Of a stretch of 64,000 nt of DNA, positions 53,989 to 62,313 are shown piece by piece (position 1 is the stretch's first letter; every line of letters starts with the position of its first letter). Source of the stretch: Nitrospirota bacterium (lineage in GTDB: Bacteria; Nitrospirota; Thermodesulfovibrionia; UBA6902); assembly GCA_016214845.1 (NCBI GenBank), contig JACRMS010000039.1, forward strand, positions 56,810 through 120,809. Direction: 5' to 3'. The position numbers and the translations under genes are program-made. Under the pieces are notes generated by a model. It had not been told where the DNA came from. It worked only from the letters and a program-made list of their open reading frames with translations, and made no database searches.

Positions 53989-54687
53989 ATGAACCGTCCT
54001 TTTATAGTAAGAGCCCTCATTGTATCCACACTAATTTTCTTTTCCGGTTTTATTATCTTGAATCTGCTACAAAAAAGAGCTACTGTTTCTACTGCAATAA
54101 CAGATAAAGACTTTTCCACTCCTCTGAATATAACGGGGCTGTCTCAAAGTATTCATGACTACAACGGCAGACTTCTGGCAAAGATTGAGGCGGACGGATT
54201 TAAGGTGAACCCACGAAGATTCTATGTCTTTAACGTAAAATCCATTAATGAAGTTACTATAACTAATGCCAGGATAGAATTGTATGTTTACGAAAAGGAA
54301 CAGACCCCTGAGGTTGATCTTATTTCTCTCAGCGAGAGCATTTTGCCGCATAGCAATACAGGTGGATCATCAAAAGAGTTTGGCCGTATCACCAGGGGAA
54401 TGATAAATAAAATGAGTATTGAGGTGTACAAGAATGGAAAAATATCAATGTCGGCAAGGGCTGGTCAGGGAGTCATCGATTTCAGGAAGAGGGTAACGAA
54501 GATGAAAGATGTCTCTATCGAAGACGCATCCACCCAAAAGGTCATTAAAAGCAATGCTGTCATATGGGACAACAAGGAAAAGGTTTTTATAATTCCAGGG
54601 GATTATATAGCCATAACCCCAAAAGGAAGCGCTAAAGGCAATGGCTTAAAGATTGATTTAAATTTTAACATGCGCCGGATTTCTTAA
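53989..54687 (+). CDS. LptC/OstA-fold membrane-anchored protein
   Basis: 232 residues with one N-terminal membrane anchor (RALIVSTLIFFSGFIILNLL). The periplasmic part has LSQSIHDYNGRLLAKIEADG, KSINEVTITNARIELYVYEK, NKMSIEVYKNGKISMSARAG and KSNAVIWDNKEKVFIIPGDY, the strand-turn pattern of the LptC/LptA (OstA) family. True lptC and lptA occur at 57627-58617, so this is a second, divergent paralogue of unknown role. It may help in a lipid or polysaccharide transport step. It lies six bases from the convergent amidase gene. Confidence 0.65.
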   Translation: MNRPFIVRALIVSTLIFFSGFIILNLLQKRATVSTAITDKDFSTPLNITGLSQSIHDYNGRLLAKIEADGFKVNPRRFYVFNVKSINEVTITNARIELYVYEKEQTPEVDLISLSESILPHSNTGGSSKEFGRITRGMINKMSIEVYKNGKISMSARAGQGVIDFRKRVTKMKDVSIEDASTQKVIKSNAVIWDNKEKVFIIPGDYIAITPKGSAKGNGLKIDLNFNMRRIS

Positions 54688-54693
54688 CGCCGT

Positions 54694-55923
54694 TTAAAAA
54701 TGTTGCCCCTTTGCGTATTTTCTTTGCAGATGCACTTCGGAAGCGGACCCACTTACATCTTGCGAATCTTTCTCCTGATTTTTAACTGGGGATACAACAA
54801 GCGTTGTTTGTGTGAGGTAGGAATTGATCCCTTGGGCAATTGCCTCTGCAAGCTTGTCTTTGTAGTGGTCTTTTGAGAGCCTCTTTTCTTCTTCCCGGTT
54901 GCTGATAAAGGATATCTCAACAAGGATTGACGGCATCTCGGCCCCCACAAGAACGTAGAAGAAGGCATACTTCACGCCGTGGTCCTCAACTTTGCCGTAA
55001 TCTGCTTTCAGGGCATTGACCATCGCGTTTTGCACGCTCGATGCGAGCTTCATTGACTCTTCGTTCTTGTTTTTCCGGGCAAGGTCCTGAAGGATCATCT
55101 GCAGGTCGCCCTGCATCTTCTCCATCTTCCTGAACGTGATCTTGTTCTCTCTCGCAGCCACCCTCATGGCTTCCGCGTCATTGGTCCAGTTGAGAAAATA
55201 CGTTTCTATTCCCTTTGCGTTTTTTCGCGGGCTCGCATTAGCGTGAACGGAAATAAACAGGTCGGCCTTTTTGGAATTCGCTATCTCGGTCCTCTCGTTA
55301 AGCGGGATAAAGACGTCTTTGTCACGTGTGTAAATCACTTCGACCCCCTGTTTAGAGGCAAGGATGTCCCCGAGTTTTTTCCCGACGTCAAGCACAATGT
55401 TTTTTTCCATCAGTCCTGTCGGCCCGATGGCCCCGGGATCGTCGCCGCCGTGACCGGGATCAATTACAATTGTCTTGACTGCCTGGATATCAGATCCGGA
55501 AATATCTTCTTCCGATTCAGCAGGAGGCGCGGTTTGTTTCTGGTCGTACACGTCGATTACAAGCCTGTGCGGATTATCAAGCACAAACGCGTAAAAGCTT
55601 TCCAGCTTTTGTACGTCAAGCACTATCCTTACAGTGCTCCTGTCGAACTGGGCGATCCGGATCTGTTTTAAAATACCGTTTTCCACCGGCAATGAAGGCG
55701 CGGACTTTTCCTGGAGCATACAATTTTTCAGATCGAAATACAGGCGGTCGGGATTGATAATGCGGTTTTGAGTAAACTCTATTGCCTTGCCTGTTTCAAC
55801 GATGACCCTTGTATGGTTTTTATAGGATTTTGTGCGGACCCCATTGACCGGGGTAAGCCTTGCTGCGGAAGCATAACTGACAAAAACAATAAACAGTAAA
55901 GGCGCTATTAAAGCCTTTTTCAT
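54694..55923 (-). CDS. amiC: N-acetylmuramoyl-L-alanine amidase (AMIN + Amidase_3)
   Basis: 409 residues. Signal peptide APLLFIVFVSYASAARL; an AMIN domain (about 25-130: KSYKNHTRVIVETGKAIEFT, VRIVLDVQKLESFYAFVLDN) for septal peptidoglycan targeting; and the zinc amidase domain: TIVIDPGHGGDDPGAIGPTG, LDVGKKLGDILASKQGVEVI, KADLFISVHANASPRKNAKG and ILVEISFISNREEEKRLS. It cleaves the amide bond between MurNAc and the stem peptide during cell separation. A regulatory helix is present in the middle of the domain (about 250-290), as in activator-dependent AmiA/B/C. Confidence 0.92.
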   Translation of the reverse strand: MKKALIAPLLFIVFVSYASAARLTPVNGVRTKSYKNHTRVIVETGKAIEFTQNRIINPDRLYFDLKNCMLQEKSAPSLPVENGILKQIRIAQFDRSTVRIVLDVQKLESFYAFVLDNPHRLVIDVYDQKQTAPPAESEEDISGSDIQAVKTIVIDPGHGGDDPGAIGPTGLMEKNIVLDVGKKLGDILASKQGVEVIYTRDKDVFIPLNERTEIANSKKADLFISVHANASPRKNAKGIETYFLNWTNDAEAMRVAARENKITFRKMEKMQGDLQMILQDLARKNKNEESMKLASSVQNAMVNALKADYGKVEDHGVKYAFFYVLVGAEMPSILVEISFISNREEEKRLSKDHYKDKLAEAIAQGINSYLTQTTLVVSPVKNQEKDSQDVSGSASEVHLQRKYAKGQHF

Positions 55924-55970
55924 GTAATATTTTTAAAATAAAAATGTTCCAATGTCAATACAACTCAGTA

Positions 55971-57437
55971 TTAAATATTATATTTTCTCCTAAGACTGTA
56001 AACTGACGGCCTGCTGATACCGAGGATCCTTGCTACTTTTGAAATATTATTATTGCAGTGCTTCATGGCTTCTACAATTTTCTGTTTCTCGATAGCGCTC
56101 CTTACGTCTTTCAGTGACGCGACTTCATCCATCTTTATAGAGAGAGATTCCAGATCCAGATCACTGACTGTTACAGAAGGTTCAGTAGACATCACTACCG
56201 CCCTTCTGACCTTATTGATAATTTCCCTGACATTTCCGGGCCAATTGTAGCTTTTAATGGCCTCAATTGCCTCAAGCGAAAATGTTTTGGATAAATTCAT
56301 CTCCTTGGAAAATTTATTAAGAAAATATCTGGCAAGTATGACTTTGTCTTCGCCCCTGTCCCTGACAGGAGGGAGATTTATATTAAATACGTCCAGCCTG
56401 TAGAAAAGGTCCTTCCTGAAAGTCCCTTTGGCTATAGCCGACTTAAGGTCATTATTGGTTGCCGCGATGAGTCTGACGTCTATCCTCACCCCGCCGTTCG
56501 ATCCGATCTTTTCCACGATCCTGTCTTCAAGAAATCTCAGGAGTTTTGATTGCAGGTTCATCGAGAGCTGTCCGATCTCATCAAGGAAGATAGTGCCTCC
56601 GTCCGCGTATTCGAATTTCCCGGCTTTTTGCTTGACCGCCCCCGTGAATGAACCTTTTTCATGACCGAACAGCTCCGCCTCTAAAAGGTTCTCCGGGATG
56701 GCCGCGCAATTTATTGCAACAAACGGCTTGCTCCTTCTCTGGCTCCTCTCATGGATAGCCATTGCAGTGAGTTCTTTCCCTGTCCCGCTCTCTCCTGTGA
56801 TAAGCACCGGGATATCGGTGGGGGCCACTTTTCTGATCATGGAAAAAACATTCAGTATGCTCTGGCTGGACCCGACAAATTCCTCGTTGATATCAAGGTT
56901 TTTTCCAACCTTTAAAACCTCCACATCGACAAAACTAAGGACCTTATATATGTCTTCGACGGTAAACGCATCGCTTTTCATGGCGAGCCTTTTAATGAAT
57001 GATTCTTTTTCATGCTCTACGATATAATCCTGGGAATAAAAATTCAGGCTCCAGCCGCAGTTGTCGCATCTTCTTTTTTTCTGGGTGTTCTTTTTCCCGC
57101 AATAGGGGCATGAGAGGTCATCTGTTAAATTTTCTTTTATGTAATCCCAGAGTTTTAACTTGGCGTCTCTGTTTAAATTGAAAAACCGTGTTGCCATGCC
57201 GTTATTATCAGAACGCAATATTTCACCCAAGATTTCAAATTCACCATGCCTTGGCAATTCGTACCTCAAGCCGACAATTTTGTTGTTGTTGTCCGATGGG
57301 GTAAAATTAATGAACCCCCCGCCAAGACTCAGTGAGGTAAACTTACTTTCTCTTTCTGTAACTCCCTTATTAGCATCAGTTCCCGCTATAACATACACCG
57401 GCAAATCAACATTGCATCTTACATCTAATCTTGCCAT
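55971..57437 (-). CDS. PilZ/zinc-ribbon sigma-54 activator (AAA+)
   Basis: 488 residues. The N-terminal part (about 1-100) looks like a PilZ domain (ARLDVRCNVDLPVYV with RxxxR, SLSLGGGFINF for the D/NxSxxG motif). Next is a four-Cys zinc ribbon (CPYCGKKN, CDNCG). The AAA+ sigma-54 contact domain follows: ITGESGTGKELTAMAIHERS (Walker A), AELFGHEKGSFTGAVK (the GAFTGA loop as GSFTGA), GGTIFLDEIGQLSMNLQSKL and RDLFYRLDVFNINLPPVRDR-like KDLFYRLDVFNINLPPVRDR. It closes with a Fis HTH (NNISKVARILGISRPSVYSL). PilZ suggests c-di-GMP control. It is the only full enhancer-binding protein in the window and sits near rpoN. Confidence 0.88.
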   Translation of the reverse strand: MARLDVRCNVDLPVYVIAGTDANKGVTERESKFTSLSLGGGFINFTPSDNNNKIVGLRYELPRHGEFEILGEILRSDNNGMATRFFNLNRDAKLKLWDYIKENLTDDLSCPYCGKKNTQKKRRCDNCGWSLNFYSQDYIVEHEKESFIKRLAMKSDAFTVEDIYKVLSFVDVEVLKVGKNLDINEEFVGSSQSILNVFSMIRKVAPTDIPVLITGESGTGKELTAMAIHERSQRRSKPFVAINCAAIPENLLEAELFGHEKGSFTGAVKQKAGKFEYADGGTIFLDEIGQLSMNLQSKLLRFLEDRIVEKIGSNGGVRIDVRLIAATNNDLKSAIAKGTFRKDLFYRLDVFNINLPPVRDRGEDKVILARYFLNKFSKEMNLSKTFSLEAIEAIKSYNWPGNVREIINKVRRAVVMSTEPSVTVSDLDLESLSIKMDEVASLKDVRSAIEKQKIVEAMKHCNNNISKVARILGISRPSVYSLRRKYNI

Positions 57438-57480
57438 AACCTCACCAGCTCCCTCTTAATGCCTTAACTGTTTGTTTTAA

Positions 57481-57504
57481 AATAAAAAAAGCCTGTTTAA
57501 GGCT
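57481..57504 (-). terminator. possible terminator in the activator leader
   Basis: The minus strand reads AGCCT-TAAAC-AGGCT followed by TTTTTTTAT. It lies upstream of the PilZ activator gene, with no minus-strand gene before it, so it may be a leader attenuator or stop stray transcription. Confidence 0.45.
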
Positions 57505-57626
57505 AACATAATAAAAATATTATTGTCAACATTTTTTACGTTTTTTCTGAAATAAAATCGTTACATGGATTTTCGGATTTCAATTAGCATTTTCCTTGCC
57601 AGTCATCTTTACAAGGTACACCCTGT

Positions 57627-58163
57627 ATGATAGACTATTGCATGACTAAAAAGAGATTTGTCTGGGCCCTGTCAGTGTTCCTGGTCGCAGGTTTTTTTAT
57701 AGTATCAAGCTATTACAAAGATCAACGTATCAAAATACAGCCTTCTTTCCACACCTCCACTATGCATGACCTTCATCTCGCACACAGGGAAAACAATGAA
57801 GTTAAGTGGGAGCTTTCTGCCGCGGAAGCGGTCTTCCCGATCGGGGGGAAAGAGGTATTCCTTAAGTCGTTAGGCCTGAAAATTAAGGAGCCCTCCGGCA
57901 TTTATCTTGAAAGCGCAAGCGCTATTTATGAAATCGAGGGGAGAAATGTTACACTCAATAAGCCGGTGGAGCTGAACATGAAAGACGCGAAATTTACGAC
58001 CGACTCGCTGAAATGGAACAGCGTGGATGGATTAATAACCACCGCAGATGACGTAAAGCTCATTGGTAAAAACTTTACTATCGAGGGAACAGGCCTCTCG
58101 GCAAAAACAGAACAACAGTATATAAGGATTTTAAAAAATGTCAAAGCTGTTTTTAATCTTTAA
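57627..58163 (+). CDS. lptC: LPS export protein LptC
   Basis: 178 residues; ATG 57627 or 57642. One membrane anchor (VWALSVFLVAGFFIVSSYY), then the periplasmic beta-jellyroll: TMHDLHLAHRENNEVKWELS, YEIEGRNVTLNKPVELNMKD and KLIGKNFTIEGTGLSA. LptC docks the LptB2FG extractor to the LptA bridge. Its end overlaps lptA by 26 bases. It starts the conserved lptC-lptA-lptB-rpoN-hpf-rapZ unit. Confidence 0.85.
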   Translation: MIDYCMTKKRFVWALSVFLVAGFFIVSSYYKDQRIKIQPSFHTSTMHDLHLAHRENNEVKWELSAAEAVFPIGGKEVFLKSLGLKIKEPSGIYLESASAIYEIEGRNVTLNKPVELNMKDAKFTTDSLKWNSVDGLITTADDVKLIGKNFTIEGTGLSAKTEQQYIRILKNVKAVFNL

Positions 58164-58617
58164 TATCGTATTAACAACCTTGACAATGTATCTTACAGAT
58201 GCCTCAGCTGTTCTCATGGAAAAGGCTGAAAAAAAACCTGTTGTGATAACATCTCAAACCCTTACCGCTGACAGCAAGAGCAATACAGCGGTTTTTGAAG
58301 GCTCTGTAGTGGCAAAGACTAATGATATAACAATTTATTCCGATAAGATGACTGTCTTTTATAATAATACTGAAAGCAAGATCAACAGGATAGAAGCCTC
58401 CGGGAATGTAAGAGTGATTAAAAAAGAACGGGCGATATTTTCCGATGAGGCGGTTTATCTTGAAGAGGAGAAAAAAATTATTTTCAAGGGCAATCCTAAA
58501 GCCGTCGAAGGTGAGAACATTATCACGGGAACGGAAATAATATTTTTCCTGAAAGACGACCGCGCCGTTGTTGAAGGGAGCAAGGTGATCCTGCAAAACA
58601 AACAGGGGTTGAAATAA
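58138..58617 (+). CDS. lptA: LPS transport periplasmic protein LptA
   Basis: 159 residues. Signal peptide (NIVLTTLTMYLTDASAVLM), then the OstA jellyroll repeats: ITSQTLTADSKSNTAVFEGS, VVAKTNDITIYSDKMTVFYN, KINRIEASGNVRVIKKERA and AVEGENIITGTEIIFF. It forms the periplasmic bridge for LPS. It overlaps lptC by 26 bases and lptB by one base. Confidence 0.9.
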   Translation: MSKLFLIFNIVLTTLTMYLTDASAVLMEKAEKKPVVITSQTLTADSKSNTAVFEGSVVAKTNDITIYSDKMTVFYNNTESKINRIEASGNVRVIKKERAIFSDEAVYLEEEKKIIFKGNPKAVEGENIITGTEIIFFLKDDRAVVEGSKVILQNKQGLK

Positions 58618-59339
58618 TGCATTCTCTCGACATATCGGGGTTGAAGAAGAGTTATAACAAAAAACCGGTTGTGTCCGACATCAGTCTGACTATTAATTCA
58701 GGAGAGGTTGTAGGGCTTCTCGGCCCAAACGGGGCGGGAAAGACCACCACGTTCTATATGATCCTCGGCATGATAATTCCCGACTCGGGCACAATTCATC
58801 TTGACGGTGAAAATCTCAACAACTCGCCCATGTACAAGCGGGCCAGAAAGGGGATCGGCTACCTTCCGCAAGAGGCCTCCATTTTCAGAAAATTAAAAGT
58901 AGAGGACAATATAAAAGCTGTTTTAGAGATAACGGAAAACCACGACAACAACAAAAAGGAAAAGCTGAAAAAAATCCTTGATGAGTTCAACCTTAACTCT
59001 TTTGCCGGGAGGTTCGGTTACCAGTTGTCCGGCGGAGAACGCCGTAAAGTGGAAATAGCGAGGGCCATAGCGGTGGACCCAGTGTTTATTCTTCTTGATG
59101 AACCTTTCGCAGGGATAGACCCTCTTGCGGTAAATGAATTAAAAAAGACCCTCAGGCAGCTTACAGAAAAAGGGATCGGACTTATAATCACAGACCACAA
59201 TGTGCGCGAGACACTGTCAATAACAGACAGGGCGTATATAATAAGCGACGGGCGCATCCTTGCGCACGGATCGCCGGATGAACTGATCTCAAATGAACTT
59301 GTAAAGAAAAGCTACCTCGGAGAGGAGTTCAGGTTATAA
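58617..59339 (+). CDS. lptB: LPS export ABC ATPase LptB
   Basis: 240 residues of the ABC ATPase family: Walker A GLLGPNGAGKTTTFYMI, Q-loop GYLPQEASIFRKL, signature YQLSGGERRKVEIARAIAV, Walker B FILLDEPFAGIDPLA and switch TDHNVRETLSITD. The LptB-specific C-terminal GSPDELISNELVKKSYLGEE is present. It powers LPS extraction. The stop and rpoN start overlap (TAATGG). Confidence 0.97.
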   Translation: MHSLDISGLKKSYNKKPVVSDISLTINSGEVVGLLGPNGAGKTTTFYMILGMIIPDSGTIHLDGENLNNSPMYKRARKGIGYLPQEASIFRKLKVEDNIKAVLEITENHDNNKKEKLKKILDEFNLNSFAGRFGYQLSGGERRKVEIARAIAVDPVFILLDEPFAGIDPLAVNELKKTLRQLTEKGIGLIITDHNVRETLSITDRAYIISDGRILAHGSPDELISNELVKKSYLGEEFRL

Positions 59340-60790
59340 TGGCACAGGAACAGAGACTCGAACTAAGACTTTCCCAGAAATTGATCCTCACGCCGCAGTT
59401 GCAGCAGTCAATCAAGCTACTGCAGCTCCCCCTGCTTGAACTTACGCAGGACATAAATCAGGAGCTCATGAACAATCCTCTTCTTGAAGAGACAATCGAA
59501 GCCGAGAGAGATTCGGAAGTAAAAAACGAGACATCCGGGACGGCCTCGGAAGAGGAAACATTTCGTGAACCGTCAGACGATGTGGAAACCCCGCTTGAGA
59601 AAATATTCGGGTTTACTTCCGACAGCTACTTTGAAGAAAGAGAGACCGACGGCAGGGACCTCGGGTATTTTAACGACAACACGGAAGACGTCCAATCTCC
59701 CCTTGAACGCAACAGGAAAAAAGCGGACCTGTACGAACACCTCCTCTGGCAGCTGAGGCTTGCTTATGTCCCGGAAAAGACCGGCAAGGTCGCCGAGATA
59801 ATTATCAATAACCTGGACGAAGACGGCTACTTGCAGGCCTCCATCGACGAGATCGCGGAGGCCGCGGAAGCAGACGCGGACACCGTTGAAAAAGCCCTCA
59901 CGTTCGTCCAGAAACTTGACCCCTCAGGCGTGGGCGCGCGCGATCTTCGGGAGTGCCTGCTTTTGCAACTGGAACTGTTGCAGCTTAAGGGGACCCTTGT
60001 AGAAAATATTCTCCGCGACGGCTTCAATGAACTTGAAGGGAAGAAATACAAACAGCTTGCTGCGAAATTCAGTGTGACGATTGATGACGTACTCGCGGCA
60101 GTCAAAATCATAGAGGGGCTTGAGCCGAGGCCGGGCAGGAATTATTCAAGCGATGAACCTGTTCATATCATCCCTGATGTGTACATAGAAGAATCCGACG
60201 GGAAACTGCTTATAACCCTGAACGATGAGGGCATCCCGAAGCTCAGGCTGTCAAATTACTACAAAAAACTCCTTGCAAATAAAAAAACATTAGGGCCGGA
60301 GGAAAAGCAATTCCTCGAAGAGAAACTGCGCTCCGCGGTCTGGTTATTGAAGAGCCTGGACCAGAGGAACAAGACAATTTACAGGGTAACTGAAAGTATA
60401 TTGAAATTCCAGGAAGATTTCTTCGCAAAGGGTTTTAAATATCTTAAGCCTCTCAACCTGAAAGATATTGCCGAAGATTTAGGGATGCACGAAAGCACGA
60501 TAAGCAGGGTAACATCAAACAAGTATATTCAATGCCCGCAGGGGCTTCTGAGCTTCAGGTTTTTCTTCAGCAACGCGGTCCACTCGGACACCGGGGACAT
60601 CTCCTCGTCAACCGTCAAGGACATGATAAAAAAGATCGTCTCCGAAGAAGACTCCATGAAACCGCTCAACGATAAACAGATTGTTGATATACTTAAAGAC
60701 AAAGGAATAAACGTGGCCCGCAGGACCACTGCTAAATACAGGGAGGAACTAAAGATCCCTTCACATATTAAGCGCAAAAAATGGTTTTGA
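59339..60790 (+). CDS. rpoN: RNA polymerase sigma-54 factor
   Basis: 483 residues. The N-terminal activator-interacting region is Gln/Leu-rich (LELRLSQKLILTPQLQQSIK, LLQLPLLELTQDINQELMNN). An acidic linker follows (about 55-110). The core-binding domain is about 120-300, and the DNA-binding domain has HESTISRVTSNKYIQCPQG and the RpoN box VARRTTAKYREELKIPS. It reads the -24/-12 promoters found in front of nifH, nifB, amt, the orphan HTH gene and the PAS/HD-GYP pair. It is in the usual lptB-rpoN-hpf order, translationally coupled to lptB. Confidence 0.97.
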   Translation: MAQEQRLELRLSQKLILTPQLQQSIKLLQLPLLELTQDINQELMNNPLLEETIEAERDSEVKNETSGTASEEETFREPSDDVETPLEKIFGFTSDSYFEERETDGRDLGYFNDNTEDVQSPLERNRKKADLYEHLLWQLRLAYVPEKTGKVAEIIINNLDEDGYLQASIDEIAEAAEADADTVEKALTFVQKLDPSGVGARDLRECLLLQLELLQLKGTLVENILRDGFNELEGKKYKQLAAKFSVTIDDVLAAVKIIEGLEPRPGRNYSSDEPVHIIPDVYIEESDGKLLITLNDEGIPKLRLSNYYKKLLANKKTLGPEEKQFLEEKLRSAVWLLKSLDQRNKTIYRVTESILKFQEDFFAKGFKYLKPLNLKDIAEDLGMHESTISRVTSNKYIQCPQGLLSFRFFFSNAVHSDTGDISSSTVKDMIKKIVSEEDSMKPLNDKQIVDILKDKGINVARRTTAKYREELKIPSHIKRKKWF

Positions 60791-60821
60791 GATTGTTATT
60801 GTTGTTAGCTCATATAATATG

Positions 60822-60897
60822 AACCACAGAGGTCACAGAGAAATACTTTATACTATTTACATTTTGTTAAATATTTTCTCTGTGTTCTCTGTGGCTT
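60822..60897. repeat. arm repeat of CACAGAGG type between rpoN and hpf
   Basis: AACCACAGAGGTCACAGAG and TCTCTGTGTTCTCTGTGGC are inverted copies. The hairpin lies in the rpoN-hpf gap and could affect transcript stability. Confidence 0.75.
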
Positions 60898-60931
60898 AAT
60901 TTTTACAATACTACCCAATAAGGAGGAGCAT

Positions 60932-61447
60932 ATGAATATTATTATCAATTGCAAGCACATGGAGCTCACACCGACCATCAAAGACTACACAGAGGAGAAG
61001 ATAGGCAAGTTTGAAAAATATATAAGCAATATTACGGAAGCGATCGTCACCCTGAGCGTTGAGAAATACAGGCACAGGGCGGAGGTGCTCCTGAAGGTCA
61101 ACGGCCTGATGATACAGGCGGAGAGCATTACCGCCGAGATGTATTCATCGATCGACGAGGTAGTGGACAAGCTCGAACGCCAGATAAAGAAATACAAGGA
61201 GAAGATCGCCTCCCACAGGAAAGGCAAGACCAAATCGGAGCCACTTCCGAAAGCTGAAAAGACCACGCCGCTCATTATAAAAAAGAAGGCCTTTGACATA
61301 AAGCCCATGGCTATAGAAGAGGCCGCCATGCAGATGGACCTTCTGGACAAGGTCTTTTTCGTCTTCACAAATGCCTCATCAGGAGACATTAACGTTTTAT
61401 ACAAGAGAAAAGACGGGAACTTCGGACTCATCGAACCGGTAAAGTGA
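60932..61447 (+). CDS. hpf: ribosome hibernation promoting factor (long HPF)
   Basis: 171 residues. The N-terminal domain (about 1-100, NIIINCKHMELTPTIKDYTE, EKIGKFEKYISNITEAIVTL, RAEVLLKVNGLMIQAESITA) is followed by a Lys-rich linker and the C-terminal dimerisation domain (about 125-171, FDIKPMAIEEAAMQMDLLDK, FVFTNASSGDINVLYKRKDG). This is the long form, which makes 100S ribosomes alone. GGAGGAG precedes the ATG. It overlaps rapZ by four bases. Confidence 0.95.
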   Translation: MNIIINCKHMELTPTIKDYTEEKIGKFEKYISNITEAIVTLSVEKYRHRAEVLLKVNGLMIQAESITAEMYSSIDEVVDKLERQIKKYKEKIASHRKGKTKSEPLPKAEKTTPLIIKKKAFDIKPMAIEEAAMQMDLLDKVFFVFTNASSGDINVLYKRKDGNFGLIEPVK

Positions 61448-62313
61448 AAGCTGAAAAAGACCATCAGGTATACACCGTCTTCCTTACCGGGCTTGCGGGT
61501 TCCGGGATAAGCATAGCCCTGCGCGCCTTTGAGGACGGCGGATTTTTCTGTGTGGACAACCTTCCCACCACGCTTATTGAGTCCTTTATCTCTTTGTGTA
61601 AGAAGACCCCCTCGATATCAAAGATCGCAATAGGGGTCGATATCAGGGAGCGGAAGTTCCTGACAGATTTCTCAGACACGCTCGCGGTCCTGAGAAAGAC
61701 ACAGAAGCTGGAGATCATATTTCTTGAGGCATCGGAAGATGTCCTCATCAGGAGGTTTAAAGAGACCAGGAGGCCCCATCCCCTCGGTTATAAAAATCTG
61801 AAAAACTCCCTCCGCAAGGAGGCCCAGCTTCTGCAGCCGATACGCGATGCCGCCGATAAAGTCATTGATACCTCCAATCTCAGCCCTCATCAACTGCGCA
61901 AGCTGATAACGAAGTCCTTTCTCACAAGGGAGCCGTCCGGGATGAGCGTCGGCCTTGTCTCATTCGGGTACAAATACGGCATCCCGCTTGAGGCCGACCT
62001 CCTGTTTGATGTCAGGTTCCTGCCGAACCCTTATTTTGTGCCGGAACTGAAACCATTGCCCGGCACTTCGCCTAAGGTAAAACAATTTGTGCTCTCGCAG
62101 GAAGCCACTAAGGATTTTCTTGACAGGCTGAATGCCTTCCTCGAACACGTTATCCCCCTTTACAAGCAGGAAGGGAAAAGCTATCTCACTATCGGCATCG
62201 GATGCACAGGCGGCAGGCACCGCTCACCTGTCATCGCCGAGGAGATCAAAAAACATTTCCGGAAGAAGAAATTGAATGTCTCCGTGGCCCACAGAGACAT
62301 TCAATCAACATGA
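61444..62313 (+). CDS. rapZ: RapZ-family protein with altered P-loop
   Basis: 289 residues from GTG 61444. The C-terminal domain (about 150-289) is typical: VSFGYKYGIPLEADLLFDVR, PNPYFVPELKPLPGTSPKV, LTIGIGCTGGRHRSPVIAEE. The N-terminal domain is recognisable (FFCVDNLPTTLIESFISLCK, SDTLAVLRK). But the Walker A loop, normally GLSGSGKSTALRALED, reads LAGSGISIALRAFED, so the Lys and the next Thr are both replaced by Ile. RapZ regulates glucosamine-6-phosphate synthase expression in enterobacteria; in other phyla the role is less known. Nucleotide binding through the P-loop is doubtful here. Confidence 0.9.
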   Translation: MKAEKDHQVYTVFLTGLAGSGISIALRAFEDGGFFCVDNLPTTLIESFISLCKKTPSISKIAIGVDIRERKFLTDFSDTLAVLRKTQKLEIIFLEASEDVLIRRFKETRRPHPLGYKNLKNSLRKEAQLLQPIRDAADKVIDTSNLSPHQLRKLITKSFLTREPSGMSVGLVSFGYKYGIPLEADLLFDVRFLPNPYFVPELKPLPGTSPKVKQFVLSQEATKDFLDRLNAFLEHVIPLYKQEGKSYLTIGIGCTGGRHRSPVIAEEIKKHFRKKKLNVSVAHRDIQST

